Shown: one piece after another, positions 48,976 to 57,027 of the stretch | How positions within the stretch are numbered: the stretch's first letter is position 1 | Layout: each line of letters opens with the position of its first letter | NCBI RefSeq assembly: GCF_036924745.1 | Contig: NZ_JAZHSD010000001.1 | Location: forward strand, 6,695,001-6,759,000 | Source of the DNA: Bradyrhizobium sp. AZCC 1693 | GTDB taxonomy: Bacteria; Pseudomonadota; Alphaproteobacteria; Rhizobiales; Xanthobacteraceae | Direction: 5' to 3' | DNA length: 64,000 bases | Notes under the pieces: model-generated | The model's database searches: none | Told to the model about the DNA's origin: nothing | The model's input: only the letters and a program-made list of their open reading frames with translations | Made by a program: the position numbers and the translations under genes

Positions 48976-50082
48976 TTAAGGGAACTTGTTCGCCCATTCC
49001 ATCTTGGCCGCATCCCACATGTGCTTCATCAAAAGAGATTGGGTGACGGAACCTCCCGTGGATTCCGAATAGAACTTGTTCGCGGCGAGATCCTGGTCGG
49101 CATTGAATGGATTGAAGTCCGTGCGGGGATGGCTGTCCATATGGGCGGCGTTGAACGTCCGGCTCTTGGATGACGTGCTTCCAAGGCAACGCCCGACGAA
49201 ATACTCGGCCAGCGCCACGCCCAACATGCGTCCCGCTATGCTGTCGACCGGGAAATGGACTCCCGCCACGACACGATTGGTCGCGATGCGCGCCGCCTGC
49301 CGATTGAGCTGTGTGGCCACCGTCGGATATGCATTCAGGTTCAGCAGTGCTTTCAACAAGAACGCCACCGCGTGGGCCTGGGTTGAGTGTCCGCTCGGGA
49401 AGGATCCGTGCCCGGGCGTCGTGATCATCGGCTGGACCTGCGCGTTGTATTCGACCGGACGCCAGCACGCCAGCGCATGCTTGAAGCGCATTTCCACGAA
49501 GACGCAGAGCTGCAGCATGAGATTGACGAGCTCAAAGGTGCGCCTGGTCCGATCGGGATGCATGTAGACGATCGACGACCAGAACGCGTATTGCGGATCG
49601 ATCTGCGCCAGAATTTCGGTCGCGCGTTCGTCGCGCAGCTCTGCCCAGCTGAGCACCTTCGGAATCTGCTTTTCGAAAGTATCCTGGCTCGGCCGTCCGA
49701 TTGTGGCGATCACGGATCCGGACTGCGAGACTTGGAATCCGTCGCTCGTCTTTTGATAGGAAATGCCCTGAAGTAGCTCACCGACCGCAATATGGGCGCG
49801 AACCCACGGCTCCCAGCGATCCAGTGGCGGTGCGTTGTCTATGTCGATAGGGTTCGGCAACGGCGGCGCGTAGTAATTGGTATCAGGGCGGACGATCGTT
49901 CCTTCGCGCCCGAGGATGAGCGCATCCACCATGATCGGATTGGCGTAGACATCGCCAAGCGTGCCAAGGACTGAACCACCCGCTCCGCCGGCACCACCCG
50001 CGCCGCCAGCGCCTCCAGCCCCACCCGCTCCACCAGCACCACCCGCTCCGCCCGCTCCGCCTGCTCCGCCCAGTTGGCCCAT
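48976..50082 (-). CDS. PAP2 / vanadium haloperoxidase-like protein with Gly-Gly-Ala tract
   Basis: A 368-residue protein of the acid phosphatase/vanadium haloperoxidase superfamily. The three active-site motifs are present: KHALACWRP (Lys, Arg), PGHGSFPSGHSTQ (Ser, Gly, His) and RIATNRVVAGVHFPVDS (Arg, His). Residues 5-36 are an uninterrupted run of about ten Gly-Gly-Ala units, giving a flexible or collagen-like start. No signal peptide or membrane segments are evident, so it is not a typical membrane lipid phosphatase. It precedes the S8 peptidase. Confidence 0.85.
   Translation of the reverse strand: MGQLGGAGGAGGAGGAGGAGGAGGAGGAGGAGGAGGSVLGTLGDVYANPIMVDALILGREGTIVRPDTNYYAPPLPNPIDIDNAPPLDRWEPWVRAHIAVGELLQGISYQKTSDGFQVSQSGSVIATIGRPSQDTFEKQIPKVLSWAELRDERATEILAQIDPQYAFWSSIVYMHPDRTRRTFELVNLMLQLCVFVEMRFKHALACWRPVEYNAQVQPMITTPGHGSFPSGHSTQAHAVAFLLKALLNLNAYPTVATQLNRQAARIATNRVVAGVHFPVDSIAGRMLGVALAEYFVGRCLGSTSSKSRTFNAAHMDSHPRTDFNPFNADQDLAANKFYSESTGGSVTQSLLMKHMWDAAKMEWANKFP
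49979..50067. repeat. Nine-base periodic tract encoding Gly-Gly-Ala repeats
   Basis: About ten degenerate copies of a 9-bp unit (plus strand pattern NGCNCCNCC), lying within the start of the PAP2-like gene. Third-position variation shows the protein repeat is kept while the DNA drifts. Confidence 0.75.
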
Positions 50083-50201
50083 TCCTGCCTCCTCTGTGAG
50101 TAAGTCAGCTTTCCGCCAGTAAGCGCGTCATTGCAATTTGTCCGGTGGTGCTCGTTCCGAATGTGTACTACTTCACACGAGCGAGATATTTTTCTCCAGG
50201 A

Positions 50202-52127
50202 TCAATGCCGGTTCGAGTTGCCGTTTCCCGAAGGTAACCCCGCCATTGCCAAGCAGCACGCCCATTGCCGGCCGGTTTCGAGCTCCGCATTCGGCATGCG
50301 CGCAAGATATCGCTCAACCGTCAACTGCGGCTCGAGCTGTCGCACCTTGGCGAGCGCATCGCGCGCCTCATCCATTCGCTCCTGCGCCACGAGCGAGATC
50401 GTCAGAGCCCTCCACGTGGAGGGGTGCATGCGGTGGAGCACAAGCGACGAGCGCGCGAGCCTTTCGGCATTCTCGTATTGATGCGCGGAAAGTTCTGCTG
50501 TCGCGCCAAGGGACTCGAAATAGTAGCGTTGCGGATCGAGCGGAGAGAGCTCTATCGCGCGGCGAGTCGCGTCCACAGCCGCTTTCCCTTCCCCCATGAA
50601 TGCGTTAACGGTGCCGAGATAGAGCCAGCCGAGGGCATGGCTGGGGTTGGCATTCACAGCCTCGCTGCAGCGCTTGCGCGCGGTCTCCAGGTCCTTCAAC
50701 AAGTGACAATAGACAAACCCTTCGGTCGCCAGCGCAAGCGCGTCCGACGGATCCCGGTCGAGGGCGGCGTGGGTTGTGCTTAAAGCCTCGACCGCCTCGC
50801 GCTTGCGGTCCTCAGACCAGCCGCGCGTCACCTGCAAGATGTACCAGTTGCCAAGCCAGGCGCGCGGGGCAGCGATCCGACTATGCCGGTTAATCAGTTC
50901 GTCAAGGATTTTGCGCGTCTGAAGAAACTCCTCCTTGCTGGAGCGGTGCATCAACTTGATGCTGCCAAGCAGCAGCGAGTAGCTCTCGAGAGTTGGCAGC
51001 GGCTGGGTCAGAATATGCTCAACCTCGGCGTCGAGTACGGACAAATGCACAGCTTGGGCGATACGATCCGCCAGTTCGCTTTCCGGCCTCAGCAGATCGC
51101 CGATTTCGCCGTTCAATCGGCCAGTCCAAACCACCTGGTTGTTGCGCGCTTCGGAGAGTTCGGCAGTCACCATGATCTTGCCGGCATCCGCAACATATGC
51201 CCCGCTGAGGACATAGGTGGCGCCAAGATGTGCTGATACCTCTCCGACGTTGTTCGCGCGGCCGCGGAATACGGCAGTCGACAGGCGTGAAATCACCTTC
51301 AGGTCTGCTGTCTTCGACAGTCGCCAGATCACGCTGTCGGCAATCAGGTTGCCGACATCGAAAAGCGCCGGGCTGTCGCTCCTCGCAGAGAAGGGGATCA
51401 CGGCAATGGTCGGCTGCATGGCCGTTCCATAGTCGTGCCGCCGGGTAAGGCTTGGACGCGGACTAGCCGGGCCAACGCGATATGCCCGAACCGGCTTGTC
51501 AAAATGCTTGAGAATGCATTCGCCAAGGTCTTCGCACGACGCATCGACCCCGTGCGTTAGTTCGTCGCGCGCCGCGGCGCTGCCGATGGTCTCTCCGGGA
51601 TTCGCCAGCGTGGCCAGGGCCGCCGCCAGTTGCTCGTGGGCCGACGCGCTGGCAATCGTCTCGCCGGGGCCGGCCAGTGTCGCCAGCCGTGCTGCCAGGT
51701 TTACGCCGGTCCCGTAGATATCGATCCCGTCGCTCCACGCCATCGCGGCGTTGATTCCGGCGCGCAGTTCGAAATGCTGGTCTTCGGGCATGCCGGCGTT
51801 CTGCGCGGCAAGTGTCCGGTGCATCGCCGCGGCGGCATCAGCGGCGTCAGGCACCGTCTCGAAACGCGCCAAGAGGCCGTCACCCAGACTCTTTACCAGG
51901 ACACCGCGATAGCGCGGCAGTATCTCAGTGGTGACGACCCCGACAAAGTCTGCCCATCGGCGCACTGTGAAGGCTTCGTGCTCTCGCATGAGCCGCACCG
52001 ATTCCACGAGATCGACCAGCAGCACGACGGTCTCTTGGCGCACGAGTGCGACGCCCGCGCCCTGAACAACAAATCGCCCAGTCTGGGCGGCCTGTTCTTC
52101 GCCTTTGTCCACCGCCCTATCGTTCAT
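50202..52127 (-). CDS. Class III cyclase domain fused to TolB-like and TPR domains
   Basis: A 641-residue regulator-like protein with three parts. Residues 30-205 are a nucleotidyl cyclase catalytic domain, with metal Asp residues in LLVDLVESVRL and KSLGDGLLARF and the Asn/Arg in GVNLAARL. Residues ~235-370 are a TolB/CadC-like domain (IAVIPFSARSDSPALFDVG, LGATYVLSGAYV). The C-terminal half is TPR repeats. Residues 148-170 and 171-193 are a direct tandem duplication. No membrane helix is seen. It is upstream of the PAP2 and S8 genes on the same strand. Confidence 0.87.
   Translation of the reverse strand: MNDRAVDKGEEQAAQTGRFVVQGAGVALVRQETVVLLVDLVESVRLMREHEAFTVRRWADFVGVVTTEILPRYRGVLVKSLGDGLLARFETVPDAADAAAAMHRTLAAQNAGMPEDQHFELRAGINAAMAWSDGIDIYGTGVNLAARLATLAGPGETIASASAHEQLAAALATLANPGETIGSAAARDELTHGVDASCEDLGECILKHFDKPVRAYRVGPASPRPSLTRRHDYGTAMQPTIAVIPFSARSDSPALFDVGNLIADSVIWRLSKTADLKVISRLSTAVFRGRANNVGEVSAHLGATYVLSGAYVADAGKIMVTAELSEARNNQVVWTGRLNGEIGDLLRPESELADRIAQAVHLSVLDAEVEHILTQPLPTLESYSLLLGSIKLMHRSSKEEFLQTRKILDELINRHSRIAAPRAWLGNWYILQVTRGWSEDRKREAVEALSTTHAALDRDPSDALALATEGFVYCHLLKDLETARKRCSEAVNANPSHALGWLYLGTVNAFMGEGKAAVDATRRAIELSPLDPQRYYFESLGATAELSAHQYENAERLARSSLVLHRMHPSTWRALTISLVAQERMDEARDALAKVRQLEPQLTVERYLARMPNAELETGRQWACCLAMAGLPSGNGNSNRH
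51549..51686. repeat. 69-bp direct tandem duplication in the cyclase gene
   Basis: Two diverged copies, 51549-51617 and 51618-51686, encode LATLANPGETIGSAAARDEL and LATLAGPGETIASASAHEQL type units. The frame is kept. Confidence 0.75.
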
Positions 52128-52451
52128 GTTGAACCAATTTCGCGATCCCGGCTCCTACATCTTAGATGGTATGGAACCGCACGCAAGAGCCGCGCGAAAA
52201 GCACTCTGAATCGAGTGCCGCCAGCTACGACGGGCCACGGCGCGCAAGACCGATTGAGTATGCGTCGCAATTCTAAAGCGATTGATACGTGCAATGCCGG
52301 ATAAGGTTGTGCATCGAAACCACATCCCGGTACGGTCCCGGAGAAATTCGTGTCATTCTGAGCCATCAATGCGAAGGTGCGTCTGATTAGACTATTGCTA
52401 ACCATCCGAATTACCGAGACATCGAAGCAATCCACGCGATAAGCCAACCTG
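52128..52451. other. Divergent intergenic region between cyclase-TPR and MFS genes
   Basis: About 324 bases, AT-richer than the surroundings, without a supported gene. It must hold promoters for the minus-strand cyclase block and the plus-strand carrier. No clear operator or repeat was noted. Confidence 0.45.
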
Positions 52452-53753
52452 ATGCGTCTTCCCTTCTTCTACGGCTGGCTGATCGTTGCGGTGACGTTCG
52501 TCACCATGGCGATCGGGGTCAATGCGCGGACGGCGTTCTCGCTGTTCTTTCCGCCGATCATCGGCGAGTTCGGATGGGAGCGCGGCGTCACGGCGGGCGC
52601 GTTTTCGTTCGGCTTCGTGGTGTCAGGCGGCGTCAGTCCGCTGATCGGGCGCATGATGGATCGCTTCGGTCCGCGCGGGGTGATGGAGCTCGGCGTCTTG
52701 CTGATGGGCGGCGGGCTGTTGCTCGCGCCGCTGACGACGCAGCCCTGGCATCTCTATCTCACCATCGGCGTGCTGGTCGGCGCGGGCAGCGTGTGCCTTG
52801 GCTATTCCGGACAATCGCTGTTTCTGCCGAACTGGTTCATTCGCCGCCGCGGGCTCGCCATGGGGCTCGCCTTTGCCGGCGTCGGCATCGGCTCGGTGAC
52901 CCTGCTGCCGTGGGTGCAGCATTTGATCGAGCAGACCGGCTGGCGCACCGCCTGCACCGCGATGGGCATCCTGGTAATCGCCGTGCTCGCGCCGATCAAT
53001 TTCTTGCTGCGCAAACGCCCCGAGGATATCGGGCTGTTGCCGGATGGCGATGCGGCGCCGTCGGCGACATCGGCCGCGCCTCGCTCGAACGTCGTCGATC
53101 CCGTGTGGGCCGGCACCGACTGGACGCTTAGCCGCGCGTTGCGTACCGCGCGTTTCTGGTGGATCTCGCTCGGCTATTTCTGCGGCCTCTACATCTGGTA
53201 CGCGGTGCAGGTGCACCAGACCAAATTCCTGCTCGACATCGGCTTCAGCGCCAACGTCGCGGTGTGGGCGCTCGGCGTCGTCAGCCTGCTCGGCATCCCC
53301 GGCCAGATCTGGCTCGGGCATCTTTCCGACCGGATCGGGCGCGAATGGATCTGGGCCATCAGCTGCACCGGCTTTGCAATCTGTTTCGCCGCGCTGATCG
53401 CCTTGAAGTTCGCGCCGGTGTTGCCGCTGGTCTATCTCATGATCTTCGCGCAAGGCGCGCTCGGCTACGGCCTGACCTCGATCATGGGCGCGGTAGTGCT
53501 CGAAATCTTTCAGGGCAGGCAATATGGCAGCATCTTTGGCACCATCATGCTGGCCGCATTGGCCGGCGGCGCGGCGGGCCCATGGGCGACCGGGCTGCTG
53601 TACGATCTTTCAGGCAGCTATACGCTGGCGTTTGCGATCGGCATCGCCGTCAGCATCCTGTCGGCGTTTGGGATCTGGCGGGCGTCGCCGGGCAAGGTGA
53701 GGGCGGTCGCGGGACAAATGCACAAGGCGCATATCGGGAGCGGCGCGGGCTAG
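52452..53753 (+). CDS. MFS transporter, OFA/monocarboxylate-like family
   Basis: A 433-residue 12-helix carrier. The N-terminus MRLPFFYGWLIVAVTFVTMA with GVNARTAFSLFFPPIIGEFG and the loop motif GRMMDRFGPRGVMELG are typical of the oxalate/formate or monocarboxylate-type MFS branch. A second conserved loop is IWLGHLSDRIGREWIW. Uptake of a small organic acid is likely but the substrate is unknown. It is monocistronic, convergent to the M23 gene. Confidence 0.87.
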   Translation: MRLPFFYGWLIVAVTFVTMAIGVNARTAFSLFFPPIIGEFGWERGVTAGAFSFGFVVSGGVSPLIGRMMDRFGPRGVMELGVLLMGGGLLLAPLTTQPWHLYLTIGVLVGAGSVCLGYSGQSLFLPNWFIRRRGLAMGLAFAGVGIGSVTLLPWVQHLIEQTGWRTACTAMGILVIAVLAPINFLLRKRPEDIGLLPDGDAAPSATSAAPRSNVVDPVWAGTDWTLSRALRTARFWWISLGYFCGLYIWYAVQVHQTKFLLDIGFSANVAVWALGVVSLLGIPGQIWLGHLSDRIGREWIWAISCTGFAICFAALIALKFAPVLPLVYLMIFAQGALGYGLTSIMGAVVLEIFQGRQYGSIFGTIMLAALAGGAAGPWATGLLYDLSGSYTLAFAIGIAVSILSAFGIWRASPGKVRAVAGQMHKAHIGSGAG

Positions 53754-53776
53754 CCGCAATTACTCTCGACCACGGC

Positions 53777-54853
53777 TCATCGAGGCCGCGCCTCAATGTC
53801 GAACGTCTTTCGCAGCACTTCCGCACCGTCTCTGGTCACGCGATACGTCGCGGCGTAGCGTCCGGCGGGCCACGCTGCCGCGTTACGCTTCTTTCCAGCG
53901 ATGACAAGGAATTGCGCCTTGTCCCGGTCGAGCGCTGGAAGATTGTTGGCGGAGACGGAAGCGCCATCGGGGCCTTGCACCGCGAGGAATTGCTGGTCGC
54001 CGGCCTGCAGGCCGATGGTCCTGACATAAGCGACGAGTGCATCCGACCCCGGCGTGACGGGATGCTTGCCGATTTCGCCGGACTCGATCAGCTCCATGGT
54101 CGGGGCGATGCCGGCAAAGCCGTAATCGATGATTTCGCGCGGACGGTATTGCGTCTGTTCGGCAAGGGACGCGGCCCAGAGCGACCGGCCGCCGCCGCAG
54201 GAATTCTCAGGTGCGCCATAGGCAAAGGGATCCACGATCTTTCCTTGATGCCGCACCGTGAAGTGAAGATGAAAGAATTCGGTATCGCCGGACAGGCCGA
54301 CCAGGCCGATCGGCTGTCCGGTGGTCGTTTGATCGCCGACCTTGACCCGAACACTGCCCTTGGCCATGTGGCAATATTGGGTGTGCCAGCCGCTCTCATG
54401 TTCGATGACCACGCCGTTGCCGCATTCCTTTCCGGCGATGGCGGCCTTGCCTGCGGTCTTGACCGAGATGTCCTCCATGTCGTTTCGCGCCCCGATCACG
54501 CGTCCGGGCGCCGCGGCGAGCACCTCTATTCCCTGTTTCTGTATTTCCAGATTCCGAATTCTGATGTCGGTGCCGTCGTGACCGTCATAGCTGCGTCCGC
54601 CGCAGCGATAGTCACGGACCTTGTCCGAGGCGTCGTGATCGACATAGTTCTGAAAGAAGCAGGTCAGGCCCGGCTGGCACTTGATCGGCAGCGCGAGCGA
54701 AACGACTTCCTCGGCCTCGGCGTCGATCGCACCAGCAAGACACAGCAATATCAAGATCAGGTATTTCAGGCGCGACCATCCAAGTGCAGCGAGGCGACGC
54801 ATAAGTTGGCGCGCCGAATGTGTCGAATATCCGGTGTCGGCGTTCGCAGGCAT
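53777..54853 (-). CDS. M23 family metallopeptidase (LytM-like)
   Basis: A 358-residue periplasmic protein. A signal peptide or anchor (LKYLILILLCLAGAIDAEA) precedes a LytM/M23 domain with metal ligands in GHDGTDIRI (His, Asp), QYCHM (His) and FFHLHFTV (HLH). M23 enzymes cleave peptidoglycan crosslinks. The extra ~100-residue C-terminal beta domain (GPDGASVSANNLPALDRDKA) is not assigned. Eight cysteines after the signal suggest disulfides. An internal Met near residue 18 could be the true start. Confidence 0.87.
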   Translation of the reverse strand: MPANADTGYSTHSARQLMRRLAALGWSRLKYLILILLCLAGAIDAEAEEVVSLALPIKCQPGLTCFFQNYVDHDASDKVRDYRCGGRSYDGHDGTDIRIRNLEIQKQGIEVLAAAPGRVIGARNDMEDISVKTAGKAAIAGKECGNGVVIEHESGWHTQYCHMAKGSVRVKVGDQTTTGQPIGLVGLSGDTEFFHLHFTVRHQGKIVDPFAYGAPENSCGGGRSLWAASLAEQTQYRPREIIDYGFAGIAPTMELIESGEIGKHPVTPGSDALVAYVRTIGLQAGDQQFLAVQGPDGASVSANNLPALDRDKAQFLVIAGKKRNAAAWPAGRYAATYRVTRDGAEVLRKTFDIEARPR

Positions 54854-54904
54854 CCGCGCACGGTATCGATTTGCGACGCATCGCGCGAGGCGGATATTTC
54901 CGTC

Positions 54905-55516
54905 TCAGGCCGATGAAATTCCCATCGTCCTCTGCAGGTCTCCGATAGCGCGAAAAAAGCTGTCGGGCGGCGTGGTCTCGGGATCGATCAGGCGGTGCAG
55001 ACGGAAGCCGTCCTCCAGCGCCAGCACCAGCGCGCCGGCCCATGTCGGATTGAGGATTGTCGTCCTGCCGCTGTTCCTGGCCGTGGTCTCGATGATGTCG
55101 GTGACCAGTTTTCGCCGGGCGCGCAGCCGCTTGGCAAGTTCGGGCCGGCGCTTTTCGGCGCGCGCCACGAACAGGATCATTTCCATGTGCAGCAGGGGAG
55201 AGCGGCCGAGCGGATCCTGCTGGCTGCGGTTCATGGTCTTCAGCGCATCGATGAAATCCGCAAGGTTCTTGTGCCGCTCGAGCAGATCACGGATGCGCCC
55301 GATGGATTGCTCGACGTGATCCTCGAGCATGGCGATGATCAGTTCGTCCTTGCTCTTGAAGTTCGAATAGAACGCCCCGCGTGTGAAGCCGGCCGCCGCC
55401 GCGATCGCCTCGATGCTGGCGCCGCCGATGCCCTGTTCCTCGAACACGCGCGCCGCCGCCTCGAACAGTTTTTCGCGGGTGTCGTCCCTTGTGGGTCTGG
55501 TTCGCACTCTTGACAT
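54905..55516 (-). CDS. TetR family transcriptional regulator
   Basis: A 203-residue repressor with the TetR N-terminal helix-turn-helix (AAARVFEEQGIGGASIEAIA, GFTRGAFYSNFKSKDELI) and an all-helical ligand domain. It is divergent from a cytochrome P450 gene, with a 26-bp palindrome between them, so it likely represses both. The C-terminal domain is of the unassigned TetR_C type and the ligand is unknown. Confidence 0.92.
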   Translation of the reverse strand: MSRVRTRPTRDDTREKLFEAAARVFEEQGIGGASIEAIAAAAGFTRGAFYSNFKSKDELIIAMLEDHVEQSIGRIRDLLERHKNLADFIDALKTMNRSQQDPLGRSPLLHMEMILFVARAEKRRPELAKRLRARRKLVTDIIETTARNSGRTTILNPTWAGALVLALEDGFRLHRLIDPETTPPDSFFRAIGDLQRTMGISSA

Positions 55517-55539
55517 CCGGCCAGTTTAGGCGAGAATGC

Positions 55540-55565
55540 AACTCAATACAATAATGTATCGAGTT
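55540..55565. promoter_or_regulatory. Likely TetR operator between the regulator and P450 genes
   Basis: An inverted repeat AACTCAATACA, ATAA, TGTATCGAGTT with 10 of 11 paired positions matching, lying 24 bases from the regulator start and 60 bases before the P450 start. Size and form fit a TetR dimer site. Confidence 0.65.
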
Positions 55566-55624
55566 TCGATCGACCGGCCCGGGGAAACGCGCTGAACTGC
55601 GCACAGCAACCAGTTGAGGTCACC

Positions 55625-56857
55625 ATGAACGAGCATGTTCAGCCTGCCAGTAGCGCGCCGTTGTTCAATCCGCTGTCCCCGGAATTCATTCGCAATCCCT
55701 ATCCGCATTACGAGCGGATGCGCGCCACCGATCCGGTGCACCTGACACCGCTCGGCGTGTATGTCGCCAGCCGCCACGCCGAGGTCAGCCTCGTGGTGCG
55801 CGACAAGCGGTTCGGCAAGGATTACGTCGAGCGCACGATCCGGCGTTACGGCCCCAAGATCATGGACGAGCCGGTGTTCCGCAGCATGAGCCACTGGATG
55901 CTGCAGCAGGATCCGCCGGACCACACCCGCCTGCGCGGGCTGGTGGTGAAGGCCTTCACTGCGCGCCGGGTCGAGGACATGCGCCCGCGCATCCAGCAGA
56001 TCGTCGATGAGACGCTCGACCGCGTCATCCCGCAGGGGAAGATGGACCTTATCGAGGATTTCGCCTTCCGCCTGCCGGTCACCATCATCTGCGACATGCT
56101 CGGAATCCCCGAGGAGCATCGCGAGGTGTTTTATACAAGTTCGCGCGACGGCGGGCGTCTGCTCGATCCGGTGCCGCTGACGCCGGACGAGATCAAGCAG
56201 GGCAACGCCGGCAATGCGATGGCGGCGATGTATTTCCAGCAGATGTTCGAGCTGCGGCGGAAGACCCCCGGTGACGACCTGATCACGCAGCTGGTGCAGG
56301 CCGAGGAGGACGGCCACAAGCTCTCCAACGAGGAACTGACCGCCAATATCATTCTGTTGTTCGGCGCGGGCCACGAGACCACCGTTAATTTGATCGGCAA
56401 TGGCCTGCTGGCGCTGCATCGCAATCCCGACCAGCTCGCGCTGCTCAAGGCCAGGCCCGAGCTCATCACCAACGCCATCGAGGAATTCCTGCGCTACGAT
56501 TCGTCGGTTCAGCTCACCGGCCGGGTGGCGCTGGAGGACATCGACGATCTCGGCGGAAAACGCATCCCCAAGGGCGAGAGCGTGCTGTGTCTGCTGGGCT
56601 CGGCCAACCACGACCCCGCGGTCTATCCCGACCACCCGGAACGCCTCGATATCGTCAGGCCGAATGTAAGGCCGCTGTCCTTTGGCGGCGGCATCCATTT
56701 CTGCCTCGGCGCCCAGTTGGCGCGGATCGAAGCCGAGATCGCGATTTCGACCCTGCTTCGGCGGATCCCGGACCTGCGGCTGGATGACGCGCTCAATCCG
56801 GAATGGCGGCCGACCTTCGTGCTGCGCGGCCTGAAGCGCCTGCCGGCGAGCTGGTAA
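55625..56857 (+). CDS. Cytochrome P450
   Basis: A 410-residue soluble bacterial P450. Motifs: oxygen-binding helix I FGAGHETTVNLIGNGLLAL, the ExxR helix as EFLRYDSSVQLTGR (Glu and Arg), and the haem loop FGGGIHFCLGAQLAR with the axial cysteine. The sequence resembles the CYP107-like hydroxylases. No ferredoxin or reductase gene is adjacent, so electrons would come from partners elsewhere. Expression is probably induced when the divergent TetR regulator binds its ligand. Confidence 0.95.
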   Translation: MNEHVQPASSAPLFNPLSPEFIRNPYPHYERMRATDPVHLTPLGVYVASRHAEVSLVVRDKRFGKDYVERTIRRYGPKIMDEPVFRSMSHWMLQQDPPDHTRLRGLVVKAFTARRVEDMRPRIQQIVDETLDRVIPQGKMDLIEDFAFRLPVTIICDMLGIPEEHREVFYTSSRDGGRLLDPVPLTPDEIKQGNAGNAMAAMYFQQMFELRRKTPGDDLITQLVQAEEDGHKLSNEELTANIILLFGAGHETTVNLIGNGLLALHRNPDQLALLKARPELITNAIEEFLRYDSSVQLTGRVALEDIDDLGGKRIPKGESVLCLLGSANHDPAVYPDHPERLDIVRPNVRPLSFGGGIHFCLGAQLARIEAEIAISTLLRRIPDLRLDDALNPEWRPTFVLRGLKRLPASW

Positions 56858-56877
56858 CGCCTTGGCGGCGGTTTTGA

Positions 56878-56916
56878 GCCCCTGGCTCCGGTGCTTGGAG
56901 CCGGGGTGGGGCTCCT
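56878..56916 (+). terminator. Hairpin terminator after the P450 gene
   Basis: Two stacked stems, GAGCCCC / GGGGCTC outside and GGCTCC / GGAGCC inside, with a GGTGCTT loop, 21 bases past the stop. No clear U-run follows. Confidence 0.5.
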
Positions 56917-57027
56917 GTCAGTATGACGCTGTGACTTCGCCATACTTCTCTCTATATTCCGGGCTGCTCCGGGGCCGGATTCGGCGTAGCGCGGCCTGCG
57001 CGCCGGGGCGGTTCAAAGGGAGATACC

